A stretch of 62,972 bases of DNA from Klenkia terrae (GCF_900491935.1 NZ_UEXK01000004.1:515993-578964); one strand, 5' to 3'; positions 32,062 to 40,711 are shown, counted from the first letter of the stretch. The notes: generated by a model from the letters alone, not told the origin. A program made the numbers and translations.

Positions 32062-34246
32062 TCCGTGCTGCGGTGGCCCCGGCGAGCAGCCGACAGGCGG
32101 GTCCGCGCGACCTGGCGCGGCCGACACGGTCTGTGGTTCCGCCGCTCCCTCGTCGACGGTGCTGCCGGTGGAGGCCGGCTGCGGTGCCGACTGCGGGTGC
32201 TGCTCCCCCACACCTGACACCGGTCGGGCCGTGGTCGGCGTCGGGGACGGCTGCGGGGACCCGACGTGCTCCTCCCCGGCCAGCTCACCCGAGGAGCCCG
32301 CCCAGCCGCTGTGGCGCGCCCGGTCGGTGCAGCTGGCCGCTGCCGCCGGCGTGCTGTGGGCGGCGTCGATGATCACCGACTGGACCGGCGGGTCCACCGT
32401 GGTGTCGTGGGTGTTGGCGCTGGGCGCCGTCGCCGCCGGCGGGGCCACCTTCGTACCCGGCACGCTGCGTGCCCTGCGCCGCCGCCGGCTGGGCGTGGGC
32501 ACCTTGATGACGGTGGCGATGGTCGGGGCGATCGCGCTGGGCGAGGTACGCGAGGCCGCGATGCTGGCATTCTTGTTCTCCCTGGCCGAGGCACTCGAGG
32601 ACTACGCCGTGGACCGCACCCGGCGGGGACTGCGGTCCCTGCTGGACCTGGTGCCCACCCGCGCCACCGTCCTGCGCCCGGGGCCCACCGGGGTCGCGGA
32701 GTCCGAGGTGGATCCGGTCGACCTGCGGGTCGGGGATGTGCTGGTCGTCCGGCCCGGGGAACGGTTGGCCACCGACGGCACCGTGACCGAGGGCCGGTCG
32801 ACCTTGGACACCTCGGCGGTGACCGGGGAGTCGGTGCCGGTGGAGGTGCAGCCCGGTACCGAGGTGTTCGCCGCCTCGGTCAACGGCGGTGGGGTCCTGC
32901 AGGTCACCGTCACCGCCACCGTCGCCGACAACTCCCTGGCACGCGTGGTGCACATCGTGGAGGAGGCCCAGGACCGCAAGGGCGCAGCCCAGCGCCTGGC
33001 CGCGCGCATCGCCGCACCGCTGGTGCCCGCGGTGTTCATCGTGGCCGCCGCGATCGCTGTCCTGGGTTCGGTGCTGGGCGACCCCGGGGTCTGGGTGGAG
33101 CGCGCCCTGGTCGTGTTGGTCGCTGCGTCCCCGTGCGCGTTCGCGATCGCCGTACCGGTCACCGTGGTCGCCGCCATCGGCGCAGCCACCCGTCAGGGCG
33201 TGCTGGTCAAGGGCGGTGCGGCCCTGGAGTCCCTGGGGTCGGTGCGCACCATCGCGCTGGACAAGACCGGCACCCTGACCCGCAACTCCCCCGCCGTCGT
33301 CGCCGTGCTGACCACCGACGGCCACGACGACGCCCAGGTTCTCCGTGTCGCCGCGGCGCTGGAGGCCCGCAGCGAACACCCTCTCGCCGCCGCCGTCCTG
33401 GCCACCTGGTCAGCCCAGCAGGGCCGGACTCCGGCCCCGGAGGCCATCGACGTGCAGGCGCTGGTCGGCCAGGGCCTCACCGGTCTGGTCGACGGGCGGC
33501 CAGCCAGGTTGGGCAAGCCCGGCTTCATCGACCCGGGGCCGCTCCAGGAGCAGGTCGGCGTCCACCAGGACGCCGGCGCCACCGTCGTCCTGGTCGAGCA
33601 CGACGGGCAGCTGCTGGGTGCGCTGGGCATCCGGGACGAGCTGCGCCCCGAGGCGGCCGAGGTCATCACCCGCCTGACGTCGATGGGGGTGCGCACGGCG
33701 ATGTTGACCGGCGACAACGCCCGCACCGCAGCGCACCTGGCCCGCGCCGCCGGCATCACCGAGGTGCACGCCGAACTGCGCCCCGAGGACAAGGCCACCT
33801 TGATCGACACCATGCGCGCCGGTCACCGGGGTGGGGTGGCGATGGTCGGGGACGGCATCAACGACGCCCCCGCGCTGGCCACCGCCGATGTCGGGATCGC
33901 CATGGGGGCCATGGGTGCTGACGTCGCGATCGAGACCGCCGACGTCGCCCTGATGGGTGAGAACCTGCACCAACTGCCCGCCACCCTGGCCCATGCCCGG
34001 CGAGCCCGCCGGATCATGCTGCAGAGCCTGGCCCTGTCCGCAGCGATCCTCGTCGTGCTGATCCCGCTGGCCGCACTGGGGGTCCTGTCCCTCGCAGCGG
34101 TGATCGTCACCCACGAGGTGGCGGAGGTCTTCGTGATCGCCAACGGGGTCCGGGCCGGCCGGACCCGTCCGGCCCGTCGAGGCCGTCCCGCCCAGACGGC
34201 TCCGGTCATCGACGAGCAGCGTGTGGGCGTCGGCGTGGGGTCATGA
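32054..34246 (+). CDS. cadA: P1B-type heavy-metal ATPase (Cd/Zn/Co class)
   Basis: This is a metal-exporting ATPase of 730 residues. The first 80 residues are rich in cysteine (Asp-Pro-Cys-Cys, Cys-Gly-Ala-Asp-Cys-Gly-Cys-Cys) instead of a folded heavy-metal domain. Transport and catalytic motifs are Ser-Pro-Cys in the membrane (near 358), Thr-Gly-Glu-Ser actuator, Asp-Lys-Thr-Gly-Thr phosphorylation (near 403), His-Pro nucleotide site and Gly-Asp-Gly-Ile-Asn-Asp (near 599). The SPC membrane motif places it nearer the P1B-4 class than the CPC class. The sensor and CadD next door suggest cadmium or zinc. Confidence 0.92.
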   Translation: MSDPCCGGPGEQPTGGSARPGAADTVCGSAAPSSTVLPVEAGCGADCGCCSPTPDTGRAVVGVGDGCGDPTCSSPASSPEEPAQPLWRARSVQLAAAAGVLWAASMITDWTGGSTVVSWVLALGAVAAGGATFVPGTLRALRRRRLGVGTLMTVAMVGAIALGEVREAAMLAFLFSLAEALEDYAVDRTRRGLRSLLDLVPTRATVLRPGPTGVAESEVDPVDLRVGDVLVVRPGERLATDGTVTEGRSTLDTSAVTGESVPVEVQPGTEVFAASVNGGGVLQVTVTATVADNSLARVVHIVEEAQDRKGAAQRLAARIAAPLVPAVFIVAAAIAVLGSVLGDPGVWVERALVVLVAASPCAFAIAVPVTVVAAIGAATRQGVLVKGGAALESLGSVRTIALDKTGTLTRNSPAVVAVLTTDGHDDAQVLRVAAALEARSEHPLAAAVLATWSAQQGRTPAPEAIDVQALVGQGLTGLVDGRPARLGKPGFIDPGPLQEQVGVHQDAGATVVLVEHDGQLLGALGIRDELRPEAAEVITRLTSMGVRTAMLTGDNARTAAHLARAAGITEVHAELRPEDKATLIDTMRAGHRGGVAMVGDGINDAPALATADVGIAMGAMGADVAIETADVALMGENLHQLPATLAHARRARRIMLQSLALSAAILVVLIPLAALGVLSLAAVIVTHEVAEVFVIANGVRAGRTRPARRGRPAQTAPVIDEQRVGVGVGS

Positions 34247-34827
34247 GTGTGCTGATCTCGGCGGCGCAGGCCCTCGGGTTGTTCCTGGTCACCAACATCG
34301 ACGACATCATCGTGCTGTCGCTGTTCTTCGCCCGGGGAGCAGGCACCCGCCACCTCACCGCCAGGATCACCGCCGGGCAGTACCTCGGTTTCGGGGCGAT
34401 CCTCGCGGTGTCCGTGCTCGTGGCCGCCGGTGCCTCCAGTTTCCTGCCCACCGAGGCCATCCCCTACTTCGGGCTCATCCCGCTGGCCCTGGGGCTGTGG
34501 GCGGCGTTCCGGGGCGGGGATGACGACGACGATGACGACGACCGGACCGTGGGGGTGTTGGCCGTCGCGGCGGTCACCTTCGCCAACGGCGGGGACAACA
34601 TCGGCGTCTACGTCCCCGTCTTCCTCACCGTCGGCACCGCCGGGATCATCGCCTACTCGATCGTCTTCCTGCTGCTGGTCGGACTGCTGGTCCTGGCAGC
34701 CCGGTTCATCGCCACCCGCAAGCCCGTGGCGAGGGCGCTGGAACGCTCGGAGCGCGTGCTGTTCCCCCTGGTGCTGATCGGGCTGGGGATCGTGATCCTC
34801 GTCGAGGGCGGAGCATTCGGCCTGTGA
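34243..34827 (+). CDS. cadD: CadD-family cadmium resistance transporter
   Basis: This is a 194-residue membrane protein with about five helices. CadD signatures are Thr-Asn-Ile-Asp-Asp-Ile in helix 1 and Phe-Ala-Asn-Gly-Gly-Asp-Asn-Ile-Gly-Val-Tyr in the second half. A run of eight aspartates in the central cytoplasmic loop is notable and could bind cations. It gives cadmium resistance in staphylococci. The start overlaps the ATPase stop (ATGA), so sensor, pump, CadD and LspA form one coupled operon. Confidence 0.92.
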   Translation: MSVLISAAQALGLFLVTNIDDIIVLSLFFARGAGTRHLTARITAGQYLGFGAILAVSVLVAAGASSFLPTEAIPYFGLIPLALGLWAAFRGGDDDDDDDDRTVGVLAVAAVTFANGGDNIGVYVPVFLTVGTAGIIAYSIVFLLLVGLLVLAARFIATRKPVARALERSERVLFPLVLIGLGIVILVEGGAFGL

Positions 34828-35360
34828 ACTCGACTCCCAGGCGACGGCTGGCCGTGGTGGCCGCGGCCGGCACGCTGCTCGGTGTCGACCTGGCCGCCAA
34901 GGCCGCGGTCGAGCGCTACCTCGCAGATGGTCAGACCATCGACCTGGGCCCGGTGGACCTGCGGCTGGGATACAACACCGGGGCCGCGTTCAGCATGGGC
35001 AACGGCCTCCCCACCTGGGTGCTCGTCGCGGTCACCGCCGCCATCACCCTGGCTGTGGCCGGCTATGCCTGGCGCACTGCTGGACGACCCAGCTCGCCTG
35101 CCGTGCTGCTGGTCGGGCTGACTGCCGTGCTGGCTGGTGCGCTGGGCAACCTCATCGACCGCGCCGGCGATGGCCGGGTCACTGACTACCTGTACACGGG
35201 CTGGTTCGCCACCTTCAACCTCGCGGACGTGTTCATCACCCTGGGCGCCATCACCGTGGCCGGCGTCAGCCTCCTGGCTGCCGATCCTGATCCCCAGTCC
35301 CACGCGACTGAGTCACGGCCGACCCCGGGCCCTGAGGGCCCCCGCACCCCCCTGCGGTGA
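34824..35360 (+). CDS. lspA: Signal peptidase II (lipoprotein signal peptidase)
   Basis: This 178-residue aspartic membrane protease processes lipoprotein precursors. The two catalytic aspartates are visible in Asn-Leu-Ile-Asp-Arg...Arg-Val-Thr-Asp-Tyr and Phe-Asn-Leu-Ala-Asp-Val. Asn-Thr-Gly-Ala-Ala-Phe-Ser is also a family motif. LspA genes commonly ride in cadmium/zinc operons. In this island it could serve the lipoproteins encoded nearby (cupredoxin, ResA). The GTG start overlaps the cadD stop. Confidence 0.93.
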   Translation: MNSTPRRRLAVVAAAGTLLGVDLAAKAAVERYLADGQTIDLGPVDLRLGYNTGAAFSMGNGLPTWVLVAVTAAITLAVAGYAWRTAGRPSSPAVLLVGLTAVLAGALGNLIDRAGDGRVTDYLYTGWFATFNLADVFITLGAITVAGVSLLAADPDPQSHATESRPTPGPEGPRTPLR

Positions 35361-35516
35361 GAAGTCCTCACCACTGCGAATTGCCGTCGTCGAGCGTGGA
35401 GGACGACTAGCCCGTCGGCGTCTTCGCTGCCCGGGGGCACAACCCCCAGGTGCAACCGGGGCCGGCGCCCGTTGTGCCTACCCTGTCCGGAAGCTCAGTC
35501 ACATGGTGGAGGTGTC

Positions 35517-35957
35517 GTGCGAGCTCGCCTGCTGTGGACCCTCCTGCTGCTGGGCGCGGTCTTCGCCATGTAGGGCTTGAGCTGCTACACCGCCGACTGC
35601 GACATGACCGGCGCCTCGCCGTCCGCCTCGAGCATCATCGCCGCCGACACCGGTTCGACCATCGGGTCGATGGTCGAGGCCGTCGCCGCTGATGCCGCGA
35701 TGCCGGGCATGGACGCCGACGCCGGAACCGATCAGCGCGACGGCCACGGTGTCACCGCGCACGCCCTGATGGTGTGCCTGGCGGTGCTGGTCGGCGGGGT
35801 CGGCGCGGGGCTGGCTGCCCTGGCCGCGCGCATGGCCCGGCGGCGGCTCCTGACCATCTGCGCCCGGTCCACGCGCTGCGTGCAGATCGCAGTCGGCCGC
35901 GCTGTGGCGTGCGCACCGGTTCCTGAGCTGAGTCGCTTGTGTGTGCTGAGGGTGTAG
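35517..35957 (+). pseudogene. DUF6153-like small protein broken by an amber codon
   Basis: A GTG preceded by GGAGG opens a typical Leu-rich membrane segment (Leu-Leu-Trp-Thr-Leu-Leu-Leu-Leu-Gly). The frame stops at codon 19 (TAG, 35571-35573) and continues open with Cys-Tyr-Thr-Ala-Asp-Cys. Later come an acidic Met/His-containing loop and a second helix, His-Ala-Leu-Met-Val-Cys-Leu-Ala-Val-Leu-Val. The overall pattern matches small two-helix DUF6153 proteins of actinobacteria. A single change from TGG to TAG would explain the stop. A TTG just after the stop could allow a shorter product. Confidence 0.55.
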
Positions 35958-36266
35958 GCCGAACCACCTGACTCGATGGCCCGTCACAGCACGCGGGTAG
36001 GGCTCGCCCTGCTTTTCGTCGTGACCGGCCGATGCCGGTCGCGCCCTCCCCGGCCCCAATTGGGCCCGGAGGAGCCGGTCGCACACAGCGTGCGCGAAGA
36101 CGTCGCAACGCGCTCCCGTCGCGACGCACCTCGAGTCGGAGCGTGCCTTCGCACCCGCCGTCCCACCTGCAGCCGCTGACCTCGATCGCGGGTACCTACG
36201 CCTGCGCCACCGCCGGGGCCCCGGGTGCACCTTCCCTGAACTCTCCTCGCACCACCCGAACCAAGG
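35958..36266. other. Gene-free interval before the DUF4396 gene
   Basis: These 309 bp hold no frame I can support on either strand and no clear repeat or operator. The sequence has somewhat lower GC than its neighbours, which fits a promoter-bearing spacer or decayed DNA. Confidence 0.4.
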
Positions 36267-36938
36267 ATGACGACAGACATGGACATGAACACCACGATGG
36301 GCGCCGGCTTGCCGGAGTGGCTGACGCCCGTGGCCTGGACCTTCGCCGCCCTGGCCCTGCTGAGCCTCGCGGTCATCGCAGCCGACATCTGGGCTCTCGG
36401 GCACCGCCACCGACCGGCACCCCCCGAGATCCCCTGGGTCGGTGCCGCCCTGTTCCTCGGCCCGGCCGCCCTCGTGCTCTACCGCCGCTACGGTCGCTCT
36501 TCCCACACCGACGCCCAGCCGACCCACATTCGACCGGTGATCGTCGACAGCCTGCCCGGCGGAACTGCCTCCGCCCTGGCCCACATGGTCGGCGTCCCGC
36601 TGGTCATCGCCTCCGGACTCACCATCGCCGGCATCGACCTCTGGGTCATGATCCTGGTCATCGCCGTGCTCGCCACAGCGCTGCTCACCGTCCACGAGCG
36701 CACCGCCACCGGTGCTTCCACTGCCACGGCGCTGGCTCGAGCAGCCCTCACCGTGGCCGCCTTCGACATCGGCATGGGCGGCTGGATGCTCCTGCTGCAC
36801 TTCAACGACCTCATGCCCCCAGCCACCGACGTCCAGTTCTGGTTCCTCATGCAGATCGGCATCCTCGCCGGCCTGCTCACCGGCGCCCCGGTCGTAGCCC
36901 GGCTCCGCCGCTCCACCCGTCTCGCCCCGGCCGTCTAG
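36267..36938 (+). CDS. DUF4396 membrane protein
   Basis: The 223-residue membrane protein has an N-terminal helix (about 20-42), a short periplasmic-type insertion and several C-terminal helices. It includes the DUF4396 segment Ala-Phe-Asp-Ile-Gly-Met-Gly-Gly-Trp and His-Phe-Asn-Asp-Leu-Met-Pro-Pro. The function of the family is unknown; members often occur with copper or mercury genes. Four ATG codons lie within the first 11 codons (1, 5, 7 and 11), so the exact start is uncertain. A strong hairpin follows the gene. Confidence 0.82.
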   Translation: MTTDMDMNTTMGAGLPEWLTPVAWTFAALALLSLAVIAADIWALGHRHRPAPPEIPWVGAALFLGPAALVLYRRYGRSSHTDAQPTHIRPVIVDSLPGGTASALAHMVGVPLVIASGLTIAGIDLWVMILVIAVLATALLTVHERTATGASTATALARAALTVAAFDIGMGGWMLLLHFNDLMPPATDVQFWFLMQIGILAGLLTGAPVVARLRRSTRLAPAV

Positions 36939-36952
36939 GAACCACTCGCCCT

Positions 36953-36984
36953 CAGGCGGTGCACCGAACCTTCTGCACCGCCTG
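36953..36984 (+). terminator. Intrinsic-type hairpin after the DUF4396 gene
   Basis: CAGGCGGTGCA and TGCACCGCCTG form a perfect 11-bp stem with a 10-base loop, 15 bp past the stop codon. There is no U-tract. Confidence 0.72.
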
Positions 36985-37062
36985 GGGATCCGAGGGCACA
37001 CGTGTCGGCCATCCTGGGCCCACCACGCGGGTCGACCCGCACCACTGGTCCAGGAGGTCGAT

Positions 37063-37362
37063 GTGAACATCACGCTGCAGTACTTCGACGGATGCCCCAA
37101 CTGGCAGGTCGCTGACCGGCAGTTGCTGGAGGCCCTCGAGCTGGCCGGCCTCGGCGCTACGGCGGTGGACCGCCGGCTGGTCTCCACTCCCGAGGAAGCC
37201 GAGGCGGTCGGCTTCCGGGGCTCGCCGACGATGCTGATCAACGGCGTCGATCCGTTCGCCGACCCCGACGCACCCATCGGCCTGTCCTGCCGGGTCTACC
37301 GCACAGACGCCGGGCTGGCCGGATCTCCCACCGTCGAGCAGCTGCTGGCAGTGCTGAGGTGA
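37063..37362 (+). CDS. Thioredoxin-fold small protein (CPNW type)
   Basis: The 99-residue thioredoxin-like protein begins Ile-Thr-Leu-Gln-Tyr-Phe-Asp-Gly-Cys-Pro-Asn-Trp. It has a single active-site cysteine in place of CxxC, and a cis-Pro region Gly-Ser-Pro-Thr-Met. A further cysteine lies in Leu-Ser-Cys-Arg-Val-Tyr. Proteins of this type accompany mercury or other thiophilic-metal genes in actinobacteria and may carry the metal or a thiol adduct. The GTG start follows a perfect AGGAGGTCGAT site. The stop overlaps a very small zinc-ribbon-like gene. Confidence 0.85.
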   Translation: MNITLQYFDGCPNWQVADRQLLEALELAGLGATAVDRRLVSTPEEAEAVGFRGSPTMLINGVDPFADPDAPIGLSCRVYRTDAGLAGSPTVEQLLAVLR

Positions 37363-37526
37363 CGTCTTCAGCTCCTGACACCCAGCCAGAGCTCGTCACC
37401 TGCGGTTGCTGCGGCCGCGAGCGACCTCGCGCGCGAGTTCACTACCTGGGGGCAACGCCTGGTGTTGCCGTCTGCTGGCGCTGTGCGCTGTGGATGGGCA
37501 TCCGCACCGTCCTCCGCCGGGGATGA
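37359..37526 (+). CDS. 55-residue zinc-ribbon-like protein
   Basis: This short gene starts at a GTG overlapping the previous stop (GTGA). It encodes two cysteine knuckles, Cys-Gly-Cys-Cys-Gly-Arg (residues 15-20) and Cys-Trp-Arg-Cys (residues 39-42), about 20 residues apart, the layout of a zinc ribbon. The C-terminus is Arg-rich. The coupling to the thioredoxin-like gene and the paired knuckles make it credible despite its size. It could bind zinc structurally or pass a thiophilic metal. No homolog is recognised by name. Confidence 0.68.
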   Translation: MTSSAPDTQPELVTCGCCGRERPRARVHYLGATPGVAVCWRCALWMGIRTVLRRG

Positions 37527-37972
37527 GGCCGGACTTGCCCCCCGCCCCGGGCGCATCCCTCTGAAGGCGCCACCCCCTGGAGGCCCCAACGCCTCGGCCC
37601 GCTGATCCGGACACGGGTCTCTGACTGAGTTGTGAGCCAGCATCCGTGGGTGGACCTACCGGGTATCGGTCCGGGGTCGCCTGGCCAGCGATCGCTCAGC
37701 GGTGCTGCTGGGGCGGTCATCCTCGGGTGTCCGTGAAGGTGGTGCCAGCGGGGCGCCGGGTCACTCGGTGCTCGTCCATCCCGGCGGGCAGCGGTCCGCG
37801 ACCGGCTCACAGCTCGCCGATCTCGCGCGACGACCGACCTCGGGCGGAGGGAGTGCCGACGAGGTCCACGCGCTTGGCCCGCAGCTACGTGCTGGACACG
37901 GTCCAGTCGGCGCAGTGACGGCCAACAGCGGCAGGGGGCGCAGCTGGGCCCGGGGCGGTCGAACGACGGCGG
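37527..37972. other. Gene-free interval
   Basis: About 446 bp separate the zinc-ribbon-like gene from the convergent hypothetical gene. Frames here have poor third-position bias and no recognisable motif. I see no tRNA, repeat or strong hairpin. It may be eroded DNA. Confidence 0.4.
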
Positions 37973-38470
37973 TCAGTCCCGGGCCGGCCAGGGCACCAGC
38001 GGCGGAAGAGGGTCGGAAACGAGGCCGTTGGGGTCGGTGTCGCGGTGGTCGTGGCTGCCGCCGGCGTGGGAGATGGCGGCCAGCAGGAGTTGCAGGTGGC
38101 GGCGGTCCAGGCCGGCGGCGGTGTCGCCGAGGTCGATGGGGTGGCCGTCGGCGATGGAGGCGGCCGCGCGCAGGATGCGCAGCTGGCCGCTGCTGCCCTC
38201 GATCCGACCGGCGGCGAGGGCGTCGTCGAGCTCGCTCCAGGTGATGGCGGCCCAGGCAATGCCGGGGACCTCCCCGGTGGGGGGCGCGGTGTCGTCGTCA
38301 TCGGTCTCGATGGTGATCAGGTCGGCGGCAGCGAGGCTGGGCAGCCAGTGGCCGGCGTTGGCCAGCAGTAGGACGGCTGCCTCGGAGAAGAAGTCACCGA
38401 CAGCGGCGCGCAACAGGGCGGATTCCAGGTCGACCCGGTCCAGGTCGATGGGGCGAGGGCTGAACAGCAC
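37973..38470 (-). CDS. Hypothetical protein near the ParB-like gene
   Basis: The 165-residue soluble protein is of unknown family. It is acidic in the middle (Glu-Thr-Asp-Asp-Asp-Asp-Thr) and starts with a Leu/Asp-rich region (Ile-Asp-Leu-Asp-Arg-Val-Asp-Leu-Glu). Codon bias is that of a real gene, and the GTG follows AAGGAG at a good distance. It lies on the same strand as the ParB-like gene but 290 bp downstream of it, with nothing recognised between. It resembles accessory proteins of actinobacterial plasmids and islands only in general character. Confidence 0.7.
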   Translation of the reverse strand: MLFSPRPIDLDRVDLESALLRAAVGDFFSEAAVLLLANAGHWLPSLAAADLITIETDDDDTAPPTGEVPGIAWAAITWSELDDALAAGRIEGSSGQLRILRAAASIADGHPIDLGDTAAGLDRRHLQLLLAAISHAGGSHDHRDTDPNGLVSDPLPPLVPWPARD

Positions 38471-38760
38471 GAGGTGCTCCTTGGTGGCTGGTGCCGGTCA
38501 GGTCGAGAGTGCCAGCCGGTTGGGGTGATGAGGGCTGCTCTCCCCGCGGTCGGGCAGCCCCGGGAGGCTGACGGGTCAGGTGACTCCGGACCACCTTGGA
38601 CGCCAGCCACGCCGGGCGCACCCGCGGCCGGTTCGATGACCAGCGCCGGGTGCGCTCGCCCCTACTGACGGCCGCCCGCACCCGGTCTGCCCGTTGCTGA
38701 CCTGCGGTGGGGCCGCACCCGCCGGGGCGCGCCCCCGCCGTGCTTGCCGATCGGTCAGGG

Positions 38761-40122
38761 TCAGTCGGTGCTGGGCTGGGGGTCCAGACAGCACGCGCGG
38801 CGCTCGACGTCGGCCAGGGCATAGCCCAGGCCCTGCAGGTGGGTGAGGTAGCGGCCGGTCGAGGCGCGCCGGCTGCGCCAGTCGTTGCGGTCGGTGCGCC
38901 CCTCGTAGGCGGCCAGCACCATCACCAGGGTCATCAGCAGCGCCCGGGCATCAGTGGCCTTGTCCACCACTGCGGCCAGCTCGACCGATCGGCCGTAGGC
39001 GCCGGAGGGCACGCCGAGGAGGTCGGCGGCCAGGTGGTTGCCGCCGACCTCGGCCAGCAGGTCGCCGTCCCGGGCCAGGGCGACCGCAACGAAGGTGGCG
39101 GTGCCCTTGGGGGCGCTCTTGCGGCAGGCAAGCCCCCGTAGCCACTCGCGGCGGACGGTCTCCGCACTCCCCCACGCCTTGTTGGACTCCACGACGTCAC
39201 GGCGCTCGTCACGAGCCGCCTCGCGCTGGGCGTCGGTCATCTGGTCCACCGGGACGCGGTCGGCGGTGCCGCCGCCGCTGGTGCCCCAGGAGTCGCGGTG
39301 GCCGTGGGCTGCCGGGTCGGTGCGGACGAACACCGGCACCGCGCTCACCCGCCACTGGCGCTCCCCGACTCCCCTGGTGTCCTCCTCGTCGCCGTCGCTG
39401 CCGGGCTCGCCGTCAGGGGTGACCCACCCGTGCCGGTCGGCGACGTAGGCGGCGTGACCGGGGCACTCACGGTGGTCCTCGACGGTCGGACGCGCACCGT
39501 CGGCGTTGACCAGCCGGTGCACCGGCAGCGACAGGGTGTCGGTGGTGGGAGGGTCGATGACCCGCACGCCGGCTTCGCGCAGCTGGTCGGCTGCCGCGGC
39601 GCGGTCGGCGGCCGCGGTCCGCTCGTCGCGCAGCCGCTGGGCGACGTGATCGAACCGGCCATCGCGGGCAGCGACCACCAGGGCTTGGACGGCGTCGGGG
39701 TCGGTGTCGAACTCAGCCACCGTGGCGGCCTGGGCAAGGTCGAGAAAGTCGTAGCGGACGGTGGCCTTGCGGGCCAGCTCCGAGGCGGTGACGGCCAGGG
39801 CGGCGGTGACATCGGCCCTGCTCGCCCGGGTGCGGCGGGCGATCTGGGTCGGGCTGGTCCCGAACGCCGACAGCTGGCCGATGACATCGACCCGCTCGGC
39901 GTTGGACAAGCCGGCGCGGTGCTCGTTCTCCGCCCACTGGGTGACCAGGCGGTGCACGGTGCCGGCGTCGTCGCTGGTCTCGTCGGCGACCACGACGACG
40001 GGCACCGTTGCTCGGCCGGCTTCGATCGCGGCCAGGGTGCGCCGGTGCCCCATCCGCACCCGCACCTCTCCGTGTGCGGTGCGCACGGCGACGATCGGCA
40101 CGAGTACGCCGTGCTCGGTCAC
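38761..40122 (-). CDS. ParB/Spo0J-like partition-type protein (possible N-terminal frameshift)
   Basis: This is a protein of at least 453 residues with a ParB N-terminal fold: Val-Leu-Val-Pro-Ile-Val, then Val-Arg-Met-Gly-His-Arg-Arg-Thr. A helix-turn-helix region follows near 90-115. The C-terminal half is long and unassigned. The first ParB strand (Glu-Val-Asp-Pro...Leu-Asn-Val-Arg) is encoded upstream in the same frame but lacks a start codon. An ATG with a GCAGGAG ribosome site at 40256 would join it only if a run of five C (40235-40239) had six. So the gene is frameshifted, misread, or starts internally at the GTG used here. Confidence 0.78.
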   Translation of the reverse strand: MTEHGVLVPIVAVRTAHGEVRVRMGHRRTLAAIEAGRATVPVVVVADETSDDAGTVHRLVTQWAENEHRAGLSNAERVDVIGQLSAFGTSPTQIARRTRASRADVTAALAVTASELARKATVRYDFLDLAQAATVAEFDTDPDAVQALVVAARDGRFDHVAQRLRDERTAAADRAAAADQLREAGVRVIDPPTTDTLSLPVHRLVNADGARPTVEDHRECPGHAAYVADRHGWVTPDGEPGSDGDEEDTRGVGERQWRVSAVPVFVRTDPAAHGHRDSWGTSGGGTADRVPVDQMTDAQREAARDERRDVVESNKAWGSAETVRREWLRGLACRKSAPKGTATFVAVALARDGDLLAEVGGNHLAADLLGVPSGAYGRSVELAAVVDKATDARALLMTLVMVLAAYEGRTDRNDWRSRRASTGRYLTHLQGLGYALADVERRACCLDPQPSTD

Positions 40123-40439
40123 GCTGGCGACCAGGTCGGTGTCGGCGGTGGTGGTGTGCCGGACGTTCAGGTCGACCAGCAGCGTGCGCGGGTCGACCTC
40201 GCGGAGCTCTGAGGCGCTGGTGGTCGGGTGACGTGGGGGCGTTGCGTGGTGGTCATGGCGGGCTCCTGCGGGTTGGTAGGACCGGATCGATCAAGATCAA
40301 TTCTCGTTCGCCGAGGTGCCCTCAGGCGGTCCTAGCCATCACCTGTGGAAGCCGACGCCCAAGGCCCCACCTGTGGAAAACGGCAGGGCCAACTCACGCC
40401 CAAGCTCGAACCGAACCCGCCGTTTGCTGACCCGCCCAT

Positions 40440-40640
40440 CCCGAACAGACCTCGACCGACACACCTCTTGCATCTGCGGTAATGAGGTGCCCCGTCACCC
40501 CGGCGGGGCGCTCGCGGGCGTCACCGGTGAGGCTCTACCTCTTGCTGCCTGCTGCGGTTGGGCATGGCTTCCGCAATGACTGCCCGCCGGTGACGTCCTC
40601 GGTGTTCGGGGCGGTCGACGCCTGATAGGAGCATGGGCAC
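40440..40640 (+). ncRNA. Candidate bridge RNA region upstream of the IS110 recombinase
   Basis: The 455-bp gene-free stretch ahead of the recombinase holds a long-range stem (GGCGTCACCGG at 40517-40527 with CCGGTGACGTC at 40587-40597) enclosing a hairpin (TGCGG 40553-40557 with CCGCA 40571-40575). The octamer ATAGGAGC at 40625-40632 recurs beyond the recombinase gene at 41793-41800. IS110-group elements encode a guide (bridge) RNA in this position. The assignment is a hypothesis from location and foldability. Confidence 0.3.
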
Positions 40641-40711
40641 CCGCGGCCCGCAGATGCATGCGCTGCGCCCCGACACCGTCCTCGCGAGCCACCTCCCGCG
40701 AAGGAGCCGCT

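Noticed and set aside
35504-35581. 25-residue Cys-rich peptide (ATG at 35504)
   Set aside because: It is an alternate frame of the DUF6153-like N-terminus. The cysteines come from Leu/Leu codons read out of frame, and there is no separate ribosome site.
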